The notes under the pieces: model-generated
Databases searched by the model: none
The model's input: only the letters and a program-made list of their open reading frames with translations
Told to the model about the DNA's origin: nothing
Program-made: the position numbers and the translations under genes
Assembly (NCBI GenBank): GCA_036747295.1
Contig: DAIOCN010000012.1
Coordinates: forward strand, 1 to 64,000
Length of the DNA stretch: 64,000 bases
From: UBA4736 sp002404015
GTDB lineage: Bacteria > Chloroflexota > Dormibacteria > Dormibacterales > Dormibacteraceae
Reading direction: 5' to 3'
Shown: one piece after another, positions 1 to 7,360 of the stretch
Numbering within the stretch: position 1 is the first letter of the stretch
How the letters are laid out: the number at the start of each line of letters is the position of its first letter

Positions 1-53
1 ACATGCCTCATTTTACCACCGCTGCTAGTCAAATGACCGTTACGGTCCACTAG

Positions 54-686
54 ATGCGCTCGTTAAGACCGTCGCCAATCCACCTCTTATTGGCGGCGTA
101 CCTGATGGGCGTCGCGGGCACGCTGTGGGATTGGCACGAGCATTTCGTCGGCTTGAGCAATCAAGCTCCGCATCTCGTCATCGATGTCGGTGGGCTGCTG
201 GCGATCGGGGTGCTGGCTTTCACCAGCTGGGCCAAGATCGGTCGCACCGAGATCTTCGCCTTCTACGCGCTCATAGGGCTCATGGTGCTGATCAGCTTTG
301 GCCCATTCGTTCTGATGGTGACCGCCCGCCACAGCCAATTAATGGCTGCCTTTATGCAATTCGGCATGACCCGAAGCGCCGTCGGCTTATATGTGCCCAT
401 CGTCCTGCTCGCGGGGTGGGCGGCCTGGCGCTGGCTCAGGCTTTCGCCAGTCACGGCCTGGCGGCTGGCCGCGGCGCTCGGCGTGGTGATGGTGGCCGTG
501 GCCAGCGTTTGGGATTTGCTGTGGCATCAGACTCACGCGCTGGAAATGGGCGCCTCCATGAATATGCTCACCCTGCCGCCTCATCAGCTGATCCTCAGCG
601 GATTCGTGCTGGGGGCGCTGGGTTCGGTGGCCGGCCTCGTGGTTCCTGCGCCACCGGCGCACCGTGATACCACCCCGGCAGTCTGA
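54..686 (+). CDS. multi-pass membrane protein with duplicated WDxxxH/PH motif
   Basis: 210-residue protein with about six hydrophobic segments and a C-terminal tail. I do not recognise a named family. It contains an internal repeat: W25-D26-x-H28-x-H30 followed by P39-H40 and a Gly-rich helix, then W153-D154 with H158 and H161 followed by P176-H177 and another Gly-rich helix. Paired histidines at membrane borders suggest metal binding, which would fit the neighbouring SCO1 and thioredoxin genes, but this is inference. The ATG has no clear Shine-Dalgarno site. It converges on the DUF2752 gene. Confidence 0.75.
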   Translation: MRSLRPSPIHLLLAAYLMGVAGTLWDWHEHFVGLSNQAPHLVIDVGGLLAIGVLAFTSWAKIGRTEIFAFYALIGLMVLISFGPFVLMVTARHSQLMAAFMQFGMTRSAVGLYVPIVLLAGWAAWRWLRLSPVTAWRLAAALGVVMVAVASVWDLLWHQTHALEMGASMNMLTLPPHQLILSGFVLGALGSVAGLVVPAPPAHRDTTPAV

Positions 687-1106
687 CTACATCCCGAGCC
701 AGATTAGTTTCGAGGCCCAATTCAGCCCGACGGCGACCACCGCGACTATCACTAGGCCGCGCCGGACCCGCCGGGAGAGGCTGAAGCGAAGCGACCGGCC
801 ACTTACTAGGACGGCCGCCGAATAGGCGACCAGCACGAAGGCAGAGACGAAGACGATCGGGCCCAGCGGATAGACGGCCACAGCCCGACCCAGGTCACCT
901 CGCCACATCCAGGCGAATGTACGGGTCAGGCCGCAGCTCGGATCCGGCTTGCCGGTCAGGTACATAAACGCGCTGGGATCGAAGGTCAGGCCCCGCGGAT
1001 GCAGCCAGAAATAGAGGCGGGTGTAGATCAGCCAGGCCAGCGTCAGGCCAAAAAACCCCGCTGCGATCAGCCTTTCCTGGCGGTCGGCTTGGCCGAGAAC
1101 GGCCAT
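687..1106 (-). CDS. DUF2752 family membrane protein
   Basis: About 139 residues from the ATG whose complement is at 1104-1106. That start lies 7 bases after the SCO1-TlpA stop and is preferred to the upstream in-frame start at 1169, which would overlap the previous gene. The central Pro-Ser-Cys-Gly-Leu-Thr-Arg segment followed by a Gly-Asp and a Pro-Leu-Gly motif is the DUF2752 signature. There are three membrane segments. Function is unknown in the family. Last gene of the minus-strand redox operon. Confidence 0.85.
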   Translation of the reverse strand: MAVLGQADRQERLIAAGFFGLTLAWLIYTRLYFWLHPRGLTFDPSAFMYLTGKPDPSCGLTRTFAWMWRGDLGRAVAVYPLGPIVFVSAFVLVAYSAAVLVSGRSLRFSLSRRVRRGLVIVAVVAVGLNWASKLIWLGM

Positions 1107-1113
1107 GGGAGGC

Positions 1114-2511
1114 CTACCCGCCGATGGCGGCGATGTGAGGGCCGAGGATCTGCTCATTCGTCTGCCCAAGGTACCGGCCTTCGATACTCCCGTCGCTGCG
1201 TATGAAGAGGGTCGTCGGCAACCCAGCTATGCGGTAGAGGTCGCCTGCCCCGCCGTCGGTGTCGAGCAGCACGGTTGAGCGGATTCTCAGGTCGTCGATG
1301 AAGCTGCGAGCGGCGGGCGTGCTGTCGCGTTCGTCGACCAGAAGCACGACCAGCTTGGGATGCTGGTCCGCCATTTTCTGGATCAGCGGCATCTCGACCC
1401 GGCACGGAACACAGTAGGTGGCCCAGAAATTGATGAGCACCGGGCGCCCGCGATATTGCCTCAGGCTGACTTTCTCCCCGGTGAGGCTGGTCAGCGCGAA
1501 GTCGGATGCCTGGCCCTCCCCGCTGGTGGACGGCGATGCAAGGCCGCCGATGGCATTCAGGGAATCAATCACCTGGGCTTGGCCCCAGCCATCGCCATGG
1601 CTGCGCAGCAGCACCTGTCCCTGGGAGTTAAGCAGCTCGCTGAGCGGCGTCGGCACGCTGCCACCTACGTCAGGCGTCCCCAGGTAGTAGCTGCGGATAT
1701 ATCCGTGCGAGTCGATCAGGGCGAGCGTCGAGCGGTGGACGTCACTGGAACTGAGCTCGACATCGAAGGGCTTCCAGAAATTGGTCATTTCGGCCGGGTC
1801 TCCGGTCAGGAAGGTCCAACTGGCCCCGATCGATCCGGCGTACTGGCGCAGCACGTCCGGGGTGTCATCCCATGGATCGGTCGTGGCCTCGATCAGCAGG
1901 ACTGATGGAGGCAGCTGACGGCGTAGCTGCAGAAAGAGGCCTGTATAGAGGGGGCAGGTTTCGTGGCAGGTGGTGTGGAAGGCGGCGAGGACGACGTCAT
2001 GACCGGCGATGGCCGCGTTGTCGAATATCCTTCCAAATTGATCGACGAGCTGGAAATGCGGTGGCTGTTTCATCTGCCCTGACAGCTCGTTCAGCCCAAG
2101 GCTCACGCTTTCGCTGCCCGCGTAGATCGCCTGCTTCAGCGGTCGCCCGGATGTAACCCCGATCAGGATGGGCGCCAGGACGGTCGGTTGAACGGTCACC
2201 CGGACAGGGAGGACATCGTTCCCGACCCTCACAGCGTCGTAAGGCCCGACCGCGATCTTGGTCTCTAACAGGGTCACCGTTTCGGGGGCCCCGGGGACGT
2301 TACGAGCCGTAAACCTGCCCAGCGTCGTCCAGCCAGTCGAGGAGTGGAGCTCTACTGTCGACGCCGCGATCCGGTCTGGCTTCGGCGCGCTCGCCAGCAC
2401 GAGCAGGTCGCCCTGAACGGGCGTGAGTAGCAACCGTCCCGCCATCACGGCAACACTGGCGCCGGCCACGACGAGCGCCGTTATCGAAACCCACCGCATG
2501 GAGCCGCTCAT
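1114..2511 (-). CDS. SCO1/SenC-TlpA fusion, membrane-anchored copper/thiol redox protein
   Basis: 465 residues. An N-terminal membrane anchor (about 8-30) is followed by a region of about 110 residues resembling a copper-chaperone-like beta domain, then a SCO1/SenC domain (about 150-290) with C182-x3-C186 and H259, the usual copper ligands. A TlpA/ResA thioredoxin domain (about 335-465) carries W-A-T-Y-C367-V-P-C370. SCO proteins deliver copper to the CuA site of cytochrome oxidase, and TlpA-type proteins reduce the SCO cysteine pair. Fusing both puts the chaperone and its reductant in one extracytoplasmic polypeptide. The start overlaps the upstream tlpA stop by 4 bases. Confidence 0.9.
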   Translation of the reverse strand: MSGSMRWVSITALVVAGASVAVMAGRLLLTPVQGDLLVLASAPKPDRIAASTVELHSSTGWTTLGRFTARNVPGAPETVTLLETKIAVGPYDAVRVGNDVLPVRVTVQPTVLAPILIGVTSGRPLKQAIYAGSESVSLGLNELSGQMKQPPHFQLVDQFGRIFDNAAIAGHDVVLAAFHTTCHETCPLYTGLFLQLRRQLPPSVLLIEATTDPWDDTPDVLRQYAGSIGASWTFLTGDPAEMTNFWKPFDVELSSSDVHRSTLALIDSHGYIRSYYLGTPDVGGSVPTPLSELLNSQGQVLLRSHGDGWGQAQVIDSLNAIGGLASPSTSGEGQASDFALTSLTGEKVSLRQYRGRPVLINFWATYCVPCRVEMPLIQKMADQHPKLVVLLVDERDSTPAARSFIDDLRIRSTVLLDTDGGAGDLYRIAGLPTTLFIRSDGSIEGRYLGQTNEQILGPHIAAIGG

Positions 2512-3026
2512 GCTCCCAGCTGGCTTAGGTAGACCTCGAGCCGCCCGCGGTCGACCGGTCCAATGATCTTGGAGATGATCACCCCCTGGCGGTTGACGAA
2601 GAAGGTCTCTGGCGGCGCCGTCACACGCCAGTCGCGGTGGCTACCCGCGCCCGCGGGGCCGACTGGGTAAGGGCTCTGAACTTCAGCCTGGTAGCTGCGG
2701 GCGGCCGAGTCGGAGTCCTGGATGTCGACGCCGACGAACTGCACGCGCCCCGCGTACTCGCGGGCGGCTGCATTCAGGACGGGGGCCTCCTGCCTGCACG
2801 GAACGCACCAGGACGCCCAGAAATTCACAACCACCGGGGTGCCCTTCAGGCTCGACAGCCTGAGTTCGGAGCCATCGAGAGCGGCAATGCTGATATTCGG
2901 GGCCGCCTTGCCAAGCAGGCTGTTCGGCGACGTGCTCGCCGCGTGCAACATTCCCCAGCCGGCGGCACCGAGCAGCACGGCTGTTACCCCACCTCCGGCG
3001 ATCCAGCCGGCCACCCGAGGACCCAT
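2508..3026 (-). CDS. TlpA/ResA-like membrane-anchored thioredoxin
   Basis: 172 residues: one N-terminal membrane segment (about 7-28), then a thioredoxin fold with W-A-S-W-C74-V-P-C77. Such proteins reduce cysteines of apocytochrome c or SCO proteins outside the membrane, taking electrons from CcdA. First gene of the minus-strand operon and divergent from a CcdA gene. The ATG directly abuts the dyad at 3027-3044 and has no Shine-Dalgarno site, so a leaderless transcript is likely. Confidence 0.9.
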   Translation of the reverse strand: MGPRVAGWIAGGGVTAVLLGAAGWGMLHAASTSPNSLLGKAAPNISIAALDGSELRLSSLKGTPVVVNFWASWCVPCRQEAPVLNAAAREYAGRVQFVGVDIQDSDSAARSYQAEVQSPYPVGPAGAGSHRDWRVTAPPETFFVNRQGVIISKIIGPVDRGRLEVYLSQLGA

Positions 3027-3044
3027 TACTACGCCGCGATAGTA
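3027..3044. promoter_or_regulatory. TACTA-N8-TAGTA dyad, candidate operator in divergent promoter
   Basis: Perfect 5+5 inverted repeat with an 8-base spacer between the tlpA and ccdA starts. Read on the minus strand it contains TACTAT, a good -10 hexamer. The same dyad recurs at 3807-3824 before the second operon. The half-site resembles BlaI/MecI/CopY-type operators (TACTA/TAGTA), but no such regulator gene is in view. Confidence 0.6.
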
Positions 3045-3066
3045 CCTGAGTTAGCATGGCGGCCAG

Positions 3067-3786
3067 GTGAACCTGGTCAGCCTCGCGGCGGCTTTCGGTG
3101 CGGGGGTCATCTCGATCACCTCGGCTTGCTGCCTGCCCCTGCTGCCGGGATATCTCGGGTACCTGACCGGGATGTCTTCGAGCGATCTCGAGACAAATCG
3201 CGGGCGGATACTCGGGGCCGCGCTCCTCTTTGTGGCCGGTTTCTCCGTCGTCTTCATCGCTCTGGGAGCCACCGCCTCTGTCCTCGGAGCCTTGCTGCTG
3301 GCCAACCGCCTGTCACTGGCACACGTCGCGGGCGTCTTCATCCTCGCGATGGGCTTGTTGCTCCTCCTAGAGGGACGTGTTGGTTTTCTCAGTCGCGGCG
3401 GCGACTGGAGCCGGTGGTCGGCTGGCCGAAGGCTGTGGACGGCGCCCGTCCTCGGGGCCGCCTTCGCGATCACCTGGACTCCCTGTATCGGGCCGATCCT
3501 GGGAGCCGTCCTCACCCTCGCGGGCGCCACTGCCTCTCTGGGCCAGGGTGTCGCGCTGCTCAGCGCGTACAGCCTCGGACTCGCCCTCCCGTTTATGGCG
3601 CTCTGCCTTTCGGTGCCGAAGGTCCACGGCTGGATGCGCCGACTCGGCCGCGCGCCGGCGCTCGTTCAGGGCGCCGCTGGCGTCCTGCTCGTGGCGATGG
3701 GCGTGCTCCTGGTGACCGATCGCTGGCTGCCCCTTATCTCGCCGATGCTGGCTTGGTACGCACAAGCCCGCTGGCCGCCGATCTAA
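3067..3786 (+). CDS. ccdA: CcdA-type thiol-disulfide transmembrane transporter
   Basis: 239 residues, six predicted membrane helices. C21-C22 followed by Leu-Pro and the W-T-P-C140-I-G-P motif give the paired membrane cysteines of CcdA/DsbD-beta proteins. These move electrons from cytoplasmic thioredoxin to extracytoplasmic TlpA-like proteins such as the two encoded divergently. GTG start; a TAGCAT hexamer about 9 bases upstream suggests a leaderless message. Confidence 0.9.
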   Translation: MNLVSLAAAFGAGVISITSACCLPLLPGYLGYLTGMSSSDLETNRGRILGAALLFVAGFSVVFIALGATASVLGALLLANRLSLAHVAGVFILAMGLLLLLEGRVGFLSRGGDWSRWSAGRRLWTAPVLGAAFAITWTPCIGPILGAVLTLAGATASLGQGVALLSAYSLGLALPFMALCLSVPKVHGWMRRLGRAPALVQGAAGVLLVAMGVLLVTDRWLPLISPMLAWYAQARWPPI

Positions 3787-3790
3787 GTGG

Positions 3791-3824
3791 TACTATCCCG
3801 ACGTGGTACTACGCGACGTTAGTA
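3791..3824 (+). promoter_or_regulatory. promoter/operator with repeated TACTA half-sites
   Basis: Holds TACTAT (3791-3796, possible -10), a degenerate dyad TACTA-N8-TGGTA (3791-3808) and a perfect TACTA-N8-TAGTA (3807-3824). The two TACTA half-sites are 16 bases apart. It precedes the operon of small membrane protein, selenoprotein, glutaredoxin-like protein and second CcdA, and matches the dyad at 3027-3044. Confidence 0.55.
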
Positions 3825-3840
3825 GTTCTGGGAGGCGAGC

Positions 3841-4056
3841 GTGAGCCAGTTCTTGCCTTACCTGCTAGTCCTGGTCTGCCCTCTCACGATGGGCGTGATG
3901 ATGTGGGTGATGATGCGGGGCAAGGGCCAGCAGCCCGACCCGCGAGTCGCCGAGCTCGAGCGCCAGCTCAACGATCTGCGTTCGCCCGTCGCCAACGGTA
4001 GGCAGGCGACGCCATCTCAGGAGCTCGCCGACGCTTCGACAGCCGACCGCGTTTAG
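3841..4056 (+). CDS. small single-pass membrane protein (DUF2933-like)
   Basis: 71 residues: one hydrophobic N-terminal helix rich in Met with a Cys-Pro pair, then a charged coiled tail. GTG start with GGAGG 5 bases upstream. Similar short Met-rich membrane proteins often sit beside copper or mercury handling and CcdA genes (DUF2933-like). Role unknown; first gene of the selenoprotein operon. Confidence 0.7.
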   Translation: MSQFLPYLLVLVCPLTMGVMMWVMMRGKGQQPDPRVAELERQLNDLRSPVANGRQATPSQELADASTADRV

Positions 4057-4077
4057 CTCGATTCCCGAGCAGCTGCC

Positions 4078-4716
4078 GTGAGCAAGCCGGCTAAGTCCGC
4101 CCAGGGAGACCGTCAGGTCGCCCCCGGCGGCTTCTCCTGGTGGCCGTATGCCGTCGTGGGCGCGCTGTTGGTCGCCGTCGTTGCCTTCGTAGTGGTGAGC
4201 CGCGGCGGCGCGCCGTCTGGCATAGCGACTCCAAGCGGCACGTCGGGCGAACGCGGCCTCCGAGTCGGAGCGACGGTACCGGCCGTGCCGCTGAACGCGA
4301 GCGACGGGACGTCCATCTCCCTCGATCAGCTGAGCGTATCCAAGGTCGTCCTCTATTTCTACGAGGGCGGTGGTTGAGGCGCCTGCCAGCAGCAGCTCGT
4401 TGAGCTGCAGGACCAATTGGGCGCGATCCAAGCGTCCGGTGGCCGGGTGGTCGCGGTGAGCACTGATTCCGTCGCGACTTCCAAATCACTCGCCTCCCAG
4501 CTCAAGCTCGGATTTCCGATCCTCGAAGATCGCGATCACCGCCTAGGCTCGGCGTTCGACGTCGTCAACCTGCCGAGCGGGATGAATATGGGTCCGGTAG
4601 ACAACCACTCGATATTCGTGATCGACGCCAGCCGCCACGTCGCTTGGAAGCAGTTGGCCGCCGACAGCATGCACGTCCCCGTCGACCAGGTCGTCGCGGC
4701 TGTCAAGGCAGCTTGA
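4078..4716 (+). CDS. membrane-anchored peroxiredoxin/thioredoxin-fold selenoprotein (in-frame UGA = Sec100)
   Basis: Read through the TGA at 4375-4377 this is 212 residues: cytoplasmic tail, one membrane helix (about 20-42), then an AhpC/TSA-Redoxin fold. Strand beta1 ends Y-F-Y-E-G-G-G, then U100-G-A-C103, exactly where homologous redoxins have CxxC. The frame continues for 112 codons with family features (V-V-A-V-S-T-D-S, F-P-I-L-E-D, a Phe-Val-Ile-Asp strand) to a TGA overlapping the next gene. A stem-loop lies in the bacterial SECIS window. The protein probably reduces peroxides or disulfides outside the membrane with electrons from CcdA. Alternatives are a nonsense mutation or sequencing error. 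No sel genes are in the window. Confidence 0.8.
4392..4408 (+). promoter_or_regulatory. SECIS-like hairpin downstream of UGA
   Basis: Perfect 7-bp stem (4392-4398 with 4402-4408) and a GTT apical loop whose first base is G. The loop starts 22 bases after the UGA. An alternative pairing adds a lower stem CCTGC/GCAGG (4382-4386 with 4407-4411). Bacterial SECIS elements typically have a short upper stem, a loop beginning with G, and 16-37 bases from the UGA to the loop, so this fits. Folding has not been computed. Confidence 0.6.
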
Positions 4717-4985
4717 GCGCGGCTGACCCCGGCCTCCGGGTGACGTTGATCACCTCGGCCGACTGCCATCTCTGCGAGCAGGCAGGTGAGGTGCTCGGCT
4801 CAATTTCGCGGGAGACCCCTCTGGTCATTCGGGAAATTCCTTGGGAGGGCGAGGAGGGTCGCATGCTGGTGAGGCGCGACGGCGTCGCCTTCCCCCCAGC
4901 GATTTACGTCAACGGCAGCCTGGCGGGATATGGCCGCATCTCTGAGCGGGCGCTGCGAAAGCGGCTGGCCGAACTGACCTCGTGA
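4713..4985 (+). CDS. glutaredoxin-like (DUF836-type) thiol protein
   Basis: 90 residues from a TTG that overlaps the selenoprotein stop. The fold begins with a beta strand and the active site A-D-C-H-L-C, and ends with a G-Y-G-R-I-S segment, as in small glutaredoxin-like DUF836 proteins. No signal peptide, so it is probably cytoplasmic and may shuttle electrons to the adjacent CcdA. Overlaps the next start by 4 bases. Confidence 0.8.
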   Translation: MSAADPGLRVTLITSADCHLCEQAGEVLGSISRETPLVIREIPWEGEEGRMLVRRDGVAFPPAIYVNGSLAGYGRISERALRKRLAELTS

Positions 4986-5893
4986 ACGCCCTCGTTTATT
5001 CGAGCTCGCTCGCAGCAGCCTTCCTGGGCGGAATTCTTGCCCTCTTCGCACCGTGCTGTGTCGTCTCCTTGCTCCCAACGTTCGTGGGCGCCGCCCTTGA
5101 GCGAGGCCGCATGCGGCTGCCGGTGACGGCGGCAATATTCGCGGCCGGGATCGCCACCGTGATGCTGCCGATAGTTCTAGGCATTGGCCTGCTCGGAGGG
5201 CTCCTGGCGGCCCACCACCGCGAGGTCTTCTTCGTGGTTGGGATGTTCCTGGCCCTGCTGGGGATCCAGGTTCTGTCGGGCCGGCCCTGGTCGTTGCCGA
5301 TGCCGATGCTCCGGCTGCGCGTCTCGGGCTCCAGCGTCGGCGGCATATACGCCCTTGGGCTGACCTCCGGCTTCGTCAGCTCTTGCTGCGCACCCGTGCT
5401 CGCCGGCGTGGCGGCGATGTCCGCCCTGGCCGGCAGCATCTCCGGCTCTCTCGGTCTCGGTCTCGCCTACGTCTTCGGGATGGTGTTTCCCCTCCTGATC
5501 GCTGTCCTGTTTTGGGATCGCCTCGAGCTGAGAGGCAGGTTCCGTGGACTGCCGCGAGTGCCCCGTCTCAGGATTGGCAGCCGCCTGCTCCCGTGGTCAG
5601 ACGCGATGGCTGCGGTCATGTTCCTTGCCATCGGTGGAATGGCCCTCTACATCGCTTTCACGGGCCAGAGCACCTATCTCCCCGAGTGGCTCGCCGCATG
5701 GAACCGCTGGGCCACCGGGGTGGCTGGGGATCTGGCAGCCGGGTTGAGAGGGGTCCCAGCCGTCGCCCAGGGTGCGGCATTGGCAGGACTAGCATCTGCA
5801 GTCGGATGGGCCGTATATCGAGCGTGGCGGGCCGACGGGCGCCCAGAGAGCCGTCATGAGCCGGCATTGCCAAGCAAGGAGGCAGCTTCCTAG
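4982..5893 (+). CDS. second CcdA/DsbD-like membrane protein
   Basis: 303 residues, GTG start in a GTGA overlap. Six or seven helices; cysteine pairs P-C-C near residue 27 and S-C-C-A-P near 136 correspond to the two redox cysteine sites of the CcdA superfamily. The C-terminal 100 residues add a further helix and a basic tail. It probably feeds electrons to the selenoprotein, separately from the first CcdA. Confidence 0.85.
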   Translation: MNALVYSSSLAAAFLGGILALFAPCCVVSLLPTFVGAALERGRMRLPVTAAIFAAGIATVMLPIVLGIGLLGGLLAAHHREVFFVVGMFLALLGIQVLSGRPWSLPMPMLRLRVSGSSVGGIYALGLTSGFVSSCCAPVLAGVAAMSALAGSISGSLGLGLAYVFGMVFPLLIAVLFWDRLELRGRFRGLPRVPRLRIGSRLLPWSDAMAAVMFLAIGGMALYIAFTGQSTYLPEWLAAWNRWATGVAGDLAAGLRGVPAVAQGAALAGLASAVGWAVYRAWRADGRPESRHEPALPSKEAAS

Positions 5894-6108
5894 TGTTGGT
5901 GAGCGGCGGAGCCATAGCGCTTGGACGCCGATGATGCGGTAAGTCATTGCATCTGCGCTGCCTATGGGATTCGAGCACGAAAGCAATTGGCAAATCGACG
6001 CTCTTAAGCGCTTAGGTGGAGAGAAGCCCACCTGCACGGCGAGGCCGGAAATGCCCTACGTGCGACGTAATAGACCGCGCGAACGCGACATGGGCTGCCG
6101 GTGACGGG
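5894..6108. other. intergenic, end of redox operon to integrase 3' end
   Basis: No convincing gene. Contains a 10-base palindrome TAAGCGCTTA (6005-6014). This is where a second attachment site could lie if the integrase belongs to an element, but I see no copy of the tRNA-Pro 3' end. Confidence 0.4.
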
Positions 6109-7125
6109 CTAGTGCTCCAGGCTCCGAGCGGGCACGTAGATGAACTCGGCCCAGTCCTTGGCCGGCCCCAATGGCCGTTCCGAGGCCAGCTTCACGTAGC
6201 GCAGCAGGGTGTCGTAGTCGGCGTGCCCCATGGCTGCCCGCAGCTTCTCTAGGTTGATATCCATTTGAACCGAGGCGGTGGCGTAGGTGTGGCGGAAAGC
6301 GTGGGCATGGACCCGAAAGCCGAGGCGGCGCTTGAAGCGATTCATCATCGACTTCACCCCCTCCGGCTTGAACGGTCGCCCTTGTCTGCTGATCAAGAGC
6401 TGCGGGTAGGGGCTATCGGTGGGCCGGCTGATGGCGACGTAGCGCTTGACGTGGGCCGCCAGCTTCACTGAGATGGGCACGTAGCGAGTCTTGCGGCCCT
6501 TGCTGCCACCGTCCCAGCGGACCCGGAGCAGGAAACGCCCTTGCTCGGTGGGATCGGGAATCAGATCCGGGCTGCCGTCGGGGCCCTTGAGGCAGAACCC
6601 GCAGAGCTCCGACTCCCGGAGTCCGGCCCCGACCAGGAGCCGGACCGCCAGCTGCTCTGCGGGCGTCTCGCAGCAGGCCAGGATCGAGCGCAGCTCGCTG
6701 ATGTCGAAGAGCACCGCCTGCTTGTAGGGCTGGCGGGGGCGCCGGAATTCGAGCAGGGCGGGGTCCATCTGGACCTGCCGGTTATTGCTTTGGATCCACT
6801 TGAGGAAGGTCCGGATCGCCTTGTGGGAGGTGAGCAGGGTGGTGGCGTCGAGCTGGCCCCCGTAGCGCCTGGGGCGCTTGGCCAGCCAGGCCCGGTAGGA
6901 GCGTAGGTGGTCGGCCACGAGCTCGGGGAAGTCCTGGACTTCTGGGTGCTGGCGGGCCAGCCACTCCAGGAAGGGCAGCACCTGGTAGCGGTAGTACTCG
7001 ATTGTCTTGGGCGAGCAGCCGTCACCCTCCTTTTCGGTCCGAAACCACTCCCAGGCGTCCAGGAAGCGATTGCGGGGGGCACCGGCGCTGCCGCCGGGGA
7101 GCACCTTGAGCGCGGGCTGAGCCAT
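6109..7125 (-). CDS. tyrosine recombinase/integrase
   Basis: 338 residues from the ATG at 7125, which has GGAGGTG about 6 bases upstream; the earlier in-frame start at 7152 lacks this. An N-terminal SAM-like core-binding domain (about 20-120) is followed by a catalytic domain with Arg in G-A-G-L-R-E-S-E-L, H-A-F-R-H-T-Y box II, the later G-H in M-G-H-A-D-Y and Tyr in L-L-R-Y-V-K-L. All of R-H-R-H-Y appear intact. It sits 160 bases from the 3' end of tRNA-Pro, a typical integration arrangement; it might mark the redox island as acquired. Confidence 0.88.
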   Translation of the reverse strand: MAQPALKVLPGGSAGAPRNRFLDAWEWFRTEKEGDGCSPKTIEYYRYQVLPFLEWLARQHPEVQDFPELVADHLRSYRAWLAKRPRRYGGQLDATTLLTSHKAIRTFLKWIQSNNRQVQMDPALLEFRRPRQPYKQAVLFDISELRSILACCETPAEQLAVRLLVGAGLRESELCGFCLKGPDGSPDLIPDPTEQGRFLLRVRWDGGSKGRKTRYVPISVKLAAHVKRYVAISRPTDSPYPQLLISRQGRPFKPEGVKSMMNRFKRRLGFRVHAHAFRHTYATASVQMDINLEKLRAAMGHADYDTLLRYVKLASERPLGPAKDWAEFIYVPARSLEH

Positions 7126-7183
7126 CGTCACACCTCCATTGGACCGAGCCAAGGGGCCTATGACAAGGCTTCAAAACCCCTTT

Positions 7184-7203
7184 TCTGGGGATTTTTCCCC
7201 AGA
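7184..7203. terminator. hairpin upstream of integrase
   Basis: TCTGGGG / CCCCAGA stem with an ATTTTT loop, in an unusually AT-rich stretch between tRNA-Pro and the integrase start. It could terminate the tRNA transcript or bind the integrase. Confidence 0.4.
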
Positions 7204-7283
7204 TTTGCGGGCTTCTTGACTCGTCCTTGGGCGGTCCTTGACCTGAACTCGACTTGAATTCAGCGGAAGGCCCTCCGGAGGAG

Positions 7284-7360
7284 TGGTCGGGGAGGCGGGA
7301 TTTGAACCCGCGACCCCTTGGCCCCCAGCCAAGTGCGCTGCCGGGCTACGCTACTCCCCG
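7284..7360 (-). tRNA. tRNA-Pro (anticodon GGG), CCA encoded
   Basis: Complement folds as a complete cloverleaf: acceptor CGGGGAG/CTCCCCG, D arm, anticodon stem CUUGG/CCAAG with 7-base loop CUGGGGG, T arm GCGGG-UUCAAAU-CCCGC, discriminator A, genomic CCA. Anticodon GGG reads CCC/CCU proline codons. Confidence 0.95.

Noticed and set aside
2637..4001. 454-codon plus-strand frame crossing tlpA and ccdA
   Set aside because: Overlaps two well-supported genes in other frames and has shadow-like composition.
4375..4377. UGA as a simple stop giving two genes (4078-4377 and 4417-4716)
   Set aside because: The first product would end in the middle of the redoxin fold and the second would start inside it. 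The break falls exactly on the catalytic cysteine column, and a SECIS-like hairpin follows.
5940..6000. tRNA-like GGGATTCGAGC stretch
   Set aside because: No acceptor or anticodon arms can be formed around it, and it does not match the tRNA-Pro 3' end.
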